From positions 62,001 to 126,000 of the forward strand of contig JAENWT010000003.1 in the NCBI GenBank assembly GCA_016650125.1: a DNA stretch of 64,000 nt, written 5' to 3'. The stretch comes from Thermoleophilia bacterium. Its GTDB lineage: Bacteria; Actinomycetota; Thermoleophilia; Solirubrobacterales; 70-9. Shown one piece after another: positions 57,705-64,000 of the stretch; within the stretch, counting starts at the first letter, position 1; the number at the start of each line of letters is the position of its first letter. A program made the translations under genes and the position numbers. Under the pieces are notes generated by a model. The model was not told the origin of the DNA. It saw only the letters and a list, made by a program, of their open reading frames with translations, and searched no databases.

Positions 57705-57757
57705 CCATTCTGGAAAGCATTTCCATCAAATAGAGCGTGAAATGCTTTCCAGAATGG
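57705..57757. repeat. Perfect 19-bp inverted repeat between the M23 and rplM genes
   Basis: CCATTCTGGAAAGCATTTC (57705-57723) and its exact reverse complement (57739-57757) are separated by 15 nt. No T-run follows. It lies 115 nt upstream of rplM and 25 nt upstream of the M23 promoter element, in the divergent gap, so it may be an operator or RNA hairpin. Confidence 0.85.
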
Positions 57758-57839
57758 AATTTGCGTGAGATCTCGCGATTCATCCGAGGTCTGCAACGCG
57801 TGTGAGGCCTCGTTTCCCTATCATGCGCAAGCCGTGTTC

Positions 57840-57856
57840 GCGAGCGTTCGGCTCGC
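57840..57856 (+). promoter_or_regulatory. Hairpin in the rplM leader
   Basis: GCGAGC-GTTCG-GCTCGC followed by TGCGGACTTTT, 15 nt before the rplM start. It could be an attenuator or a ribosomal protein binding site. Confidence 0.45.
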
Positions 57857-57871
57857 TGCGGACTTTTACCT

Positions 57872-58306
57872 ATGAAGACCTTTGTAGCCACCCCCACCAC
57901 ACGCCAGAGAGACTGGTACGTAGTCGATGCCGAGGGCAAGACCCTGGGCCGGCTCGCCACCCAGCTCGCCGATGTCCTGCGCGGCAAGCGCAAGCCGGAT
58001 TACACCCCGCACATCGACACCGGAGACTTCGTCGTAGTGGTCAATGCCGAAAAGATCAAGGTCACCGGAGACAAGGTGAACTCCAAGATCTACTGGCGGC
58101 ACAGTGGCTACCCGGGAGGGATCAAGTCCCGCACCCTCGGCGAGATGCTCGAGAAGCAGCCGGAGGAAGTCATTCGCAAGGCGGTCAAGGGAATGATGCC
58201 GCGCAACAAGCTTGGTCGAGCGCAGCTGCTGAAGCTGAAGGTATATGCCGGACCGGAGCACAACAACCAGGCCCAGCAGCCCAAGCCGATGGAGATCACC
58301 ACGTGA
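57872..58306 (+). CDS. rplM: Ribosomal protein L13
   Basis: The 144-residue large-subunit protein has [18 protein letters not shown], the [18 protein letters not shown] core, [12 protein letters not shown] and the [11 protein letters not shown] segment. It forms the conserved rplM-rpsI pair, with a GTGA overlap to rpsI. The leader contains a hairpin and lies downstream of the 19-bp inverted repeat. Confidence 0.97.
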   Translation: MKTFVATPTTRQRDWYVVDAEGKTLGRLATQLADVLRGKRKPDYTPHIDTGDFVVVVNAEKIKVTGDKVNSKIYWRHSGYPGGIKSRTLGEMLEKQPEEVIRKAVKGMMPRNKLGRAQLLKLKVYAGPEHNNQAQQPKPMEITT

Positions 58307-59169
58307 GCGAAGAAGAGACGAACGACGAAGCGGTAAACGTTGAGGCTGCGGACGAAGCAACACCTGAACCTGAAGAAGTGACCGGCGAAGAAGTCACTGA
58401 GGAAACGCCGGAAGAGAGCCCAGAAGAAGGGGCCGACGCCGACACGCAAGTCGAAGTTGACGTCGAGCTCGAGGTGACCGAAGAGGTCGCTGAAGACGGA
58501 TCCGTCGAAGTTGAAGCCGTCCAGACCGAAACCGTCATCGAAGACGGTGAGGTGGTCGAAGAGACCGTGATCGTCGAAGAAGCCGTCATCGAAAAAGGAT
58601 CCGACCTTCCGCCCGGTGCCGACCTCGAGCCGATCTCGGTCGAGCCGGTCGCCGAGCTCAGCATCGAAGAGCGTGCCCGTCTGGAAGCCGAAGAGCAAGA
58701 ACGCGCCGAGCGTGAAGCCGAATCCGGTGACGAAGACGAAGACGCCCCGGCGCCGACCCCGGCGCCCGCCAAGATCGCCAAGGATGCCCGCTACATCGCG
58801 ACCGGCAAGCGCAAGCGCTCGGTCGCCCGGGTGATCGTTCTCGCCGGTGACGGCAAGATCCAGATCAACGAACGTGAGATCGAGGAGTACTTCCCGCGGG
58901 CCCGGCATCGCACGATCGTCAACTCACCGCTGGTCGCGACCGGTTACGAATCGAACCTCGAGATCCGAATCCGCGTCCATGGCGGTGGCATCAGCGGCCA
59001 GGCCGGGGCCGTGCGCCACGGCATCGCCCGCGCCCTGACCGAGGTCGACCCCGAGCTTCGCGCTGAACTCAAGCGCCGCGGCTTCCTGACCCGTGACTCA
59101 CGGGCCAAGGAACGTCGCAAGGCCGGCCTCAAGAAGGCCCGTAAGAAGCCGCAGTTCTCAAAGCGCTAA
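58303..59169 (+). CDS. rpsI: Ribosomal protein S9 with long acidic N-terminal extension
   Basis: The S9 domain occupies about residues 163-288: [51 protein letters not shown] and the basic tail ending PQFSKR, which contacts tRNA in the P site. The first about 160 residues are extra, very rich in Glu and Val ([21 protein letters not shown] type). Usual S9 is about 130 residues, with up to about 170 in some Actinobacteria. The GTG at 58303 overlaps rplM; internal starts after the acidic part were not evident, and the frame is unbroken. Confidence 0.93.
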   Translation: MSEEETNDEAVNVEAADEATPEPEEVTGEEVTEETPEESPEEGADADTQVEVDVELEVTEEVAEDGSVEVEAVQTETVIEDGEVVEETVIVEEAVIEKGSDLPPGADLEPISVEPVAELSIEERARLEAEEQERAEREAESGDEDEDAPAPTPAPAKIAKDARYIATGKRKRSVARVIVLAGDGKIQINEREIEEYFPRARHRTIVNSPLVATGYESNLEIRIRVHGGGISGQAGAVRHGIARALTEVDPELRAELKRRGFLTRDSRAKERRKAGLKKARKKPQFSKR

Positions 59170-59173
59170 GGCC

Positions 59174-60493
59174 CTGGCTTCCTCGATCCGCAAATTGTTC
59201 GGCACGGACGGAGTCCGCGGCCGCGTCGGCGAGGTACTGAACGCGGAACTCGCCGTTTCGATCGGGCGGGCCGGCACCGCCGCCCTGCCAGTCGAAAGGC
59301 CTCGCGTGCTCATTATCCGCGACTCGCGTGAATCCGGGCCGATGCTCGAAGCTGCGCTGGCCGCGGGAATCTCCGAAGCCGGCGGCGACGTGCTGCTCGG
59401 CGGGATCCTGCCGACCCCGGCGGCTGCCCTGCTCAGCCGCCAGTACGGCTTCGACATGGCCGCGGCCGTGTCCGCCTCGCACAATCCTTACTGGGACAAC
59501 GGCATCAAGCTGTTCGGCGGCGACGGCGGCAAGCTCGACGATGAGACCGAAGCCGGGGTCGAGGCTCTGATCCAGGATCCGCCTCCGGTGGCCGACCGCC
59601 CCGGCAGCATCACCGAGCTGCGAGCCGCGGAAGCCGACTACCTGCGGGCGCTCCAGACCGCGTTCCGGCTCGAACTGAACGGACTCAAGGTCATTCTCGA
59701 CTGTGCCAACGGCTCGACCTACCGCGTGGCCGGCGAGATCTTCCAGCGGCTCGGCGCCGACGTCGAATTGATGGCGAACGAGCCCGACGGCCGGAACATC
59801 AACCTCGGCTGCGGCTCGACCGAGGTCGGCGGACTGGCCCGGCGGGTGGCCGAATCCGATGCCACCATCGGCTTCGCCTTCGACGGCGACGGGGACCGCG
59901 TCCTGGCGGTCGACGGGGACGGAAACGTGCATGACGGCGACCAGCTGATCAGCCTGATCGCGACCCACCGTCAGGCCCGCGGGGACCTCGGCGGCGGCAT
60001 CGCCGTCACGGTCATGTCCAACTACGGATTTCACAAGGCGATGGCCGATGCCGGGATCGAAGTCGAGATCACCAGTGTCGGTGACCGGTACGTCACCGAG
60101 GCGCTGAAGGAGAAGGGGTGGACCCTCGGCGGTGAGCAGTCGGGGCACATAATTTCGACCGACTACGCGCCGACCGGTGACGGCATCGCGGCGGCGCTGA
60201 TGGTGCTCGACGCCCTCGGCGGCCGTCCGCTGAGCGAAGCCGGCGTCATGGAGAAACTTCCCCAGACTCTGGTCAACGTGACCGTGGCCGATCGCGGCGC
60301 GATCGATGGCGCCAAGCCGGTCTGGAGTGCCGTCGACCGCGCCAACGCCGGCCTCGAGGGACGCGGCCGGGTGCTGATCCGGGCCTCCGGGACCGAGCCC
60401 CTGGTCCGGGTCATGGTCGAAGCTCCTTCCCAGGAAGAGGCGGAAGAGATTGCCGCCGGCCTGGTCGAACTGGTCAAGGCCGAACTGGGCTGA
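59174..60493 (+). CDS. glmM: Phosphoglucosamine mutase GlmM
   Basis: GlmM converts glucosamine 6-phosphate to glucosamine 1-phosphate for peptidoglycan precursor synthesis. Motifs: SIRKLFGTDGVRGRVG, the phosphoserine loop VSASHNPYWDNG, metal loop FAFDGDGDRVLAVD and RASGTEPLVRVM. The start is unclear: the frame is open from within rpsI, and between its stop and the GTD motif only CTG 59174 (AAGG 4 nt upstream) and TTG 59195 are available. CTG keeps the SIRK residues and gives 439 residues. Confidence 0.92.
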   Translation: MASSIRKLFGTDGVRGRVGEVLNAELAVSIGRAGTAALPVERPRVLIIRDSRESGPMLEAALAAGISEAGGDVLLGGILPTPAAALLSRQYGFDMAAAVSASHNPYWDNGIKLFGGDGGKLDDETEAGVEALIQDPPPVADRPGSITELRAAEADYLRALQTAFRLELNGLKVILDCANGSTYRVAGEIFQRLGADVELMANEPDGRNINLGCGSTEVGGLARRVAESDATIGFAFDGDGDRVLAVDGDGNVHDGDQLISLIATHRQARGDLGGGIAVTVMSNYGFHKAMADAGIEVEITSVGDRYVTEALKEKGWTLGGEQSGHIISTDYAPTGDGIAAALMVLDALGGRPLSEAGVMEKLPQTLVNVTVADRGAIDGAKPVWSAVDRANAGLEGRGRVLIRASGTEPLVRVMVEAPSQEEAEEIAAGLVELVKAELG

Positions 60494-60567
60494 GACGGTC
60501 GGCGTGGTGTGCGGGTCCGGCGACAGCCGTGCTCGTGACCGGGCCGATCTCGTAGCCTTACTCGCTC

Positions 60568-62433
60568 ATGTGCGGAATCATCGGATACGTCGGCGAACGG
60601 CCCTGCGAGGAAATTCTCGTGGCCGGTCTCGAGAAGCTCGAATACCGGGGATACGACTCGGCCGGCGTCGCCATGCTGATTCCGGAAGGGGTCGAGAAGG
60701 TCCGCGCGGTCGGCAACCTGGCCAATCTCCGCGAGGCGCTGGCCGCCACCGAACTGGCCGGGCTCTCCGACAGCCCGACTGCCGACGGCGCCTGGACCGG
60801 CATCGCCCACACCCGCTGGGCGACCCACGGGCGGGTCACCGAAGCCAATGCCCACCCGCATTCGGATGAGACCGGCGACGTCCAGATCGCGCTTAACGGC
60901 ATCGTCGAGAACCACGCCGAGTTGCGCACTCAGCTTGAGGCCGAGGGCAGGGTCTTCAGCTCGGAGACCGACGCCGAGGTGATCGCCCACCTCATCGCCA
61001 AACATTTCGACGGTGACCTGACTGCGGCGGTCCGGGCCACCTACAACGAACTCCGCGGCCATTACGGCTTCGTCGCTATGCACGCCGAGACGCCCGGCGT
61101 CCTCGTCGGAGCCCGCAAGGAAGTGCCGCTGATCATCGGCATCGGCGAGAAGGGCACAGAGAACTTCATCGCTTCGGCGATCCCGGCCTTCATGGCCGAG
61201 ACCCGCCAGGTGATGACCATCGAGAACGGCGAGATCGTCACCGTGACCCGGAATGAGGTCACGATCACCACCGCCGAAGGCGGGCCGGTCGAGCGCGGTT
61301 CCGAGACGGTCGAATGGGACGAAGAACAGGCCGAAAAGGGTGGCTACGACACCTTCATGATGAAGGAGATCCACGAGCAGCCGGAAGCCATCGCCGAGAC
61401 GATCCTGGACCGCATGCCCAATGACGACGGGGTCGACCTCTCCGACATCGGATTGAGCGACGAATATCTGGCCGGGGTCGAACGGATAATGATCGTCGCC
61501 TGCGGAACTTCCTACCACGCCGGCCTGGTCGGCCGTTACGCAATCGGTGAGTGGGCACGGCTCCCGGTCGGGATGGACATCGCTTCCGAGTTCCGGTACA
61601 GCAACCCGGTGATCGGCCCCGGCGACCTGGTCATCGGCATCACCCAGTCGGGCGAGACCGCCGACACACTGGCCGCGATGCGGCTGGCCAAGGAGGCCGG
61701 CGCCACGGTCCTCGCCGTGACCAACATCATGGGCAGCCAGGCGACCCGGGACGCCGATGCCGTGCTCTACACCAGGGCAGGCCTGGAGATCGGCGTCGCC
61801 GCAACCAAGACCTTCGTCGCCCAGGTGGCGGCCATGTACCTGCTCGCCCTGCGCCTTGCCGAACTCCGGCAGACCCTGCCGCATGAGCGGGTGGTTGAAC
61901 TGGTGGCCGAGCTCAAGCGCATCCCGGATGCGATGGAGGCAACCATCGATCAGGTCTCTGACCAGGTTTTGGAGATATCAAAGCGCCATTTCGACCAGAA
62001 GTTCTTCCTGTTCCTGGGCCGGCACATCGGTCTGCCGGTCTGCCTCGAAGGCGCGCTCAAGCTGAAAGAGGTCTCTTACATCCCGAGCGACGCCTACGCG
62101 GCCGGCGAGATGAAGCACGGCCCGATCGCGCTGCTCGACGAATCGACCCCGGTCGTCTGCGTCGCGACCAACAGCCCGATCCTGGACAAGATGCTCTCGA
62201 ACATCGAGGAAGTCCGGGCCCGCGGTGCCCAGACGATCGCGGTCGCGACCGAGGGTTCCGGACGGGTCGAGGCCGTGGCCGAGGAGACGATCACGATTCC
62301 CACCACCGACTGGGTTCTCCAGCCGTTGCTGGCGATCCTGCCACTGCAGCTGCTGGCTTACCACGTGGCTCGTCTGAACGGCCTGAACGTGGACCAGCCG
62401 CGCAACCTCGCAAAGACGGTCACCGTCGAATAG
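60568..62433 (+). CDS. glmS: Glutamine-fructose-6-phosphate aminotransferase GlmS
   Basis: The 621-residue enzyme makes glucosamine 6-phosphate from fructose 6-phosphate and glutamine. The glutaminase domain starts MCGIIGYVG, with C2 as nucleophile after Met removal; two SIS domains follow (ACGTSYHAGL, TQSGETADTLAAM, and EGALKLKEVSYIPSDAYAAGEMKHGP). It ends NLAKTVTVE as in the family. It follows glmM by 74 nt; no glmS ribozyme was recognised in that gap. Confidence 0.96.
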   Translation: MCGIIGYVGERPCEEILVAGLEKLEYRGYDSAGVAMLIPEGVEKVRAVGNLANLREALAATELAGLSDSPTADGAWTGIAHTRWATHGRVTEANAHPHSDETGDVQIALNGIVENHAELRTQLEAEGRVFSSETDAEVIAHLIAKHFDGDLTAAVRATYNELRGHYGFVAMHAETPGVLVGARKEVPLIIGIGEKGTENFIASAIPAFMAETRQVMTIENGEIVTVTRNEVTITTAEGGPVERGSETVEWDEEQAEKGGYDTFMMKEIHEQPEAIAETILDRMPNDDGVDLSDIGLSDEYLAGVERIMIVACGTSYHAGLVGRYAIGEWARLPVGMDIASEFRYSNPVIGPGDLVIGITQSGETADTLAAMRLAKEAGATVLAVTNIMGSQATRDADAVLYTRAGLEIGVAATKTFVAQVAAMYLLALRLAELRQTLPHERVVELVAELKRIPDAMEATIDQVSDQVLEISKRHFDQKFFLFLGRHIGLPVCLEGALKLKEVSYIPSDAYAAGEMKHGPIALLDESTPVVCVATNSPILDKMLSNIEEVRARGAQTIAVATEGSGRVEAVAEETITIPTTDWVLQPLLAILPLQLLAYHVARLNGLNVDQPRNLAKTVTVE

Positions 62434-62500
62434 CCGGTATGCCGATGGCTGGTAGCCGGCCGCTAGAACCTCGCGATCACACGCTGTAAGGTTCCGGACC

Positions 62501-64000
62501 ATGCCTACCAAAGTGCTTCGTTACACAGTCCCAGCCCTGATCGCAACCGCAGCTCTGGCCCTCGCCCTCTCCGCCTGTGGTGGCGGCAGCAGCGGTGACG
62601 ATGCGACTTCGGCACTCGCCAAGTACGTGCCGGCCGACGCGCTCGTCTACGTCGAAGGCAGCGTCCGCCCGGACCAGGAGCTCGCAGACAACGTCAACAA
62701 GCTCGCGACCAAACTGACCGGCAGCCCGCTCAGCGACACGATCGATGACGCCCTGGCCAACGCCGAAGAAGGCGACGTCAGCTACACGGAAGACGTCGAG
62801 CCCTGGCTCGGCGAGAACGCCGCCTTTTACGTCGGCGGCGACTTCGCGACCGATGCTGCGGATTCGGTCGCTTCCGGAGATGCTTCCTTGACGCCTGATA
62901 TGGACGCGACCGATGGCGAAGACGTCGGCCTCGTCGCGGAGACGACTGACGTCGATGCCAGCCAGTCCTTCATCGAGAAGGCGGCCGGTGAAGAGAACGC
63001 GACCGATGGTGAGTACGAAGGCTTCTCCTACAAGGTCAGCAAAGACGACGATTCAGTACTCGGCATCGTCGATGACTATGTCGTCTTCGCGACTTCCGAA
63101 GACGTGTTCAAGGCGATGGTCGATGCCTCGCAGGGCGATTCGCTCGAAGGCACCTCCGCCTTCTCAGACGTGTCCGGCAAGGCGGCCGACGGCAGCCTGC
63201 TGAACGTCTACATCATCCACGAGCCGCTGCTCGCCGCCACGAAGTCGAGCGGGTTCGACGTCTCTTCGCTCTACTCGACGCTCGGCTCGGACGTGACTGA
63301 TACCGCAACCCTCATCAGCCTGGTCCCCACGGCTGACGAGATCTCGCTGGTCGGCGCGACCAACCTCGAGCCGGCGCTCGAAAGCGGCGACCCCAGTGCC
63401 GTACTGGAGACCTTCCCGGCCAATTCGCTTTACGCGGCCGGCACCGGTGATGTCGGTGCCAACATCACCAAGATCCTCGACGCGATCGACAAGGAAGGCA
63501 TCGAAGGCGTCGTCGAGCCGGGTCAGCTAAACAAGGAACTCGACAAGATCTCGAACCAGGGCTTCGACGTGCGCAGCATCGTCGAGTCGCTCGAGACGGT
63601 CGGCGTCTTCGTCAGCGGCGATTCGGTCGACACGCTCGGTGGCGCCCTGGTCGCCACGACCTCGGACCCCGAGCCGCTGAAGAGCACGCTCGGAGCGTTC
63701 TCATCGCTGATCGGACTCGCCGGCGACGCCAAGGTGAAGCCTCTCGGCGGAGGCCAGACCGGCTTCAGCGTCAAGACGCCGGAACTACCGGGACGCCCGG
63801 TCGTGATCGCCCTCCAGGGTGACCGCCTGGTCATCGCCATCGGCCTGCCCGCCGCGCAGCAGGCGCTGTCCGGCAAGGGCGAGACCCTGGCGGACTCTGA
63901 CTCCTACAAGGCGGCCGAAGAGTCGCTATCGGGCGAGAACGTCGACATGTTCGGCAACCCGGCGGCGATCGGCGGGCTGATCGCCGACGCGACCGGTGGC
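62501..64000 (+). CDS. DUF3352-like secreted lipoprotein, C-terminus beyond the window
   Basis: At least 500 residues are encoded and the frame is open at the window edge. A lipoprotein signal (ALALALSACGGGS) leads. The mature part repeats beta-rich modules with ALVYVEGSVRP, GENAAFYVGGDF, DDYVVFATSEDVFKAMV and GDRLVIAIGLPAAQQAL, resembling the DUF3352 pattern of Actinobacteria and Cyanobacteria. No catalytic residues are recognised. It is probably exported and lipid-anchored. The family assignment is from memory. Confidence 0.8.
   Translation, partial: MPTKVLRYTVPALIATAALALALSACGGGSSGDDATSALAKYVPADALVYVEGSVRPDQELADNVNKLATKLTGSPLSDTIDDALANAEEGDVSYTEDVEPWLGENAAFYVGGDFATDAADSVASGDASLTPDMDATDGEDVGLVAETTDVDASQSFIEKAAGEENATDGEYEGFSYKVSKDDDSVLGIVDDYVVFATSEDVFKAMVDASQGDSLEGTSAFSDVSGKAADGSLLNVYIIHEPLLAATKSSGFDVSSLYSTLGSDVTDTATLISLVPTADEISLVGATNLEPALESGDPSAVLETFPANSLYAAGTGDVGANITKILDAIDKEGIEGVVEPGQLNKELDKISNQGFDVRSIVESLETVGVFVSGDSVDTLGGALVATTSDPEPLKSTLGAFSSLIGLAGDAKVKPLGGGQTGFSVKTPELPGRPVVIALQGDRLVIAIGLPAAQQALSGKGETLADSDSYKAAEESLSGENVDMFGNPAAIGGLIADATGG

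Noticed and set aside
60494-60567. glmS ribozyme upstream of glmS
   Set aside because: The 74-nt gap is too short and lacks the conserved core; the ribozyme is mainly known from Firmicutes.

Overview
The window is a GC-rich bacterial chromosome segment with dense gene packing, many 1-4 nt start/stop overlaps, frequent GTG and TTG starts and a probable few CTG starts. The gene set points to Actinomycetota, probably the Thermoleophilia/Solirubrobacterales (inference): a CysO/CysM/Mec sulfur-carrier cysteine pathway as in mycobacteria, a GuaB-type IMP dehydrogenase-related protein next to guaA, an Rrf2-controlled suf system, a roadblock-like protein and DUF1802/DUF2007/DUF3352 proteins. No rRNA, tRNA, CRISPR array, prophage or intact insertion sequence was found.

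Layout. 1-9806: Fe-S assembly (suf) genes on the minus strand (sufR-sufC-sufS, sufU, Rieske ferredoxin-sufB). They are interrupted by a plus-strand heme-copper reductase module (CuA subunit II, subunit I, cytochrome c, membrane protein), by rpiA and by a VapBC-like toxin-antitoxin pair. 9848-14748: an acetyltransferase and two two-component systems flanking a PepSY protein; matching direct repeats suggest that the second system controls itself and the PepSY gene. 14930-23855: HtpX; a rhodanese-ThiF activating enzyme and CysO facing cysM-mec-DUF2007; then a polar amino acid ABC transporter and two secreted or cytoplasmic paralogues. A shared palindrome lies upstream of the CysO and CysM operons. 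23860-36036: minus-strand genes, including a penicillin acylase family hydrolase, DUF1802 and an overlapping chain glycosyltransferase - Ala-rich coiled coil - small protein - nadB - hyuB - hyuA.

36037-46073: a Flp-type pilin, then plus-strand housekeeping genes (rph, rdgB, roadblock-like protein, HU, pyrF, LysM protein, D,D-carboxypeptidase, PfkB kinase, guaB-like, guaA). 46518-50344: a zinc uptake operon (permease-binding protein fusion, ATPase, second permease, Zur) behind a perfect Zur-type box. 50425-56257: an operon resembling gamma-glutamylated amine/GABA catabolism (APC permease, glutamine synthetase-like ligase, PuuD-like hydrolase, aldehyde dehydrogenase, SDR). 56332-62433: an M23 endopeptidase behind a c-di-AMP (ydaO-type) riboswitch, then rplM, an rpsI with a very long acidic N-terminal extension, glmM and glmS. 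A DUF3352-like lipoprotein runs off the right edge.

The most unusual structure is a set of intergenic repeat modules (named A-F here) at three places: 17.33-17.80, 36.11-36.55 and 46.11-46.52 kb. Each module is a hairpin or palindrome and occurs in exactly two of the three places, in different combinations. Other notable points are an oxygen-reductase-like subunit I lacking the active-site tyrosine (possible NO reductase), a CysO ending in Gly-Gly-Ser, CTG starts inside CTGA overlaps, a ribosome binding site pairing with its own riboswitch, and a 19-bp perfect inverted repeat ahead of rplM.
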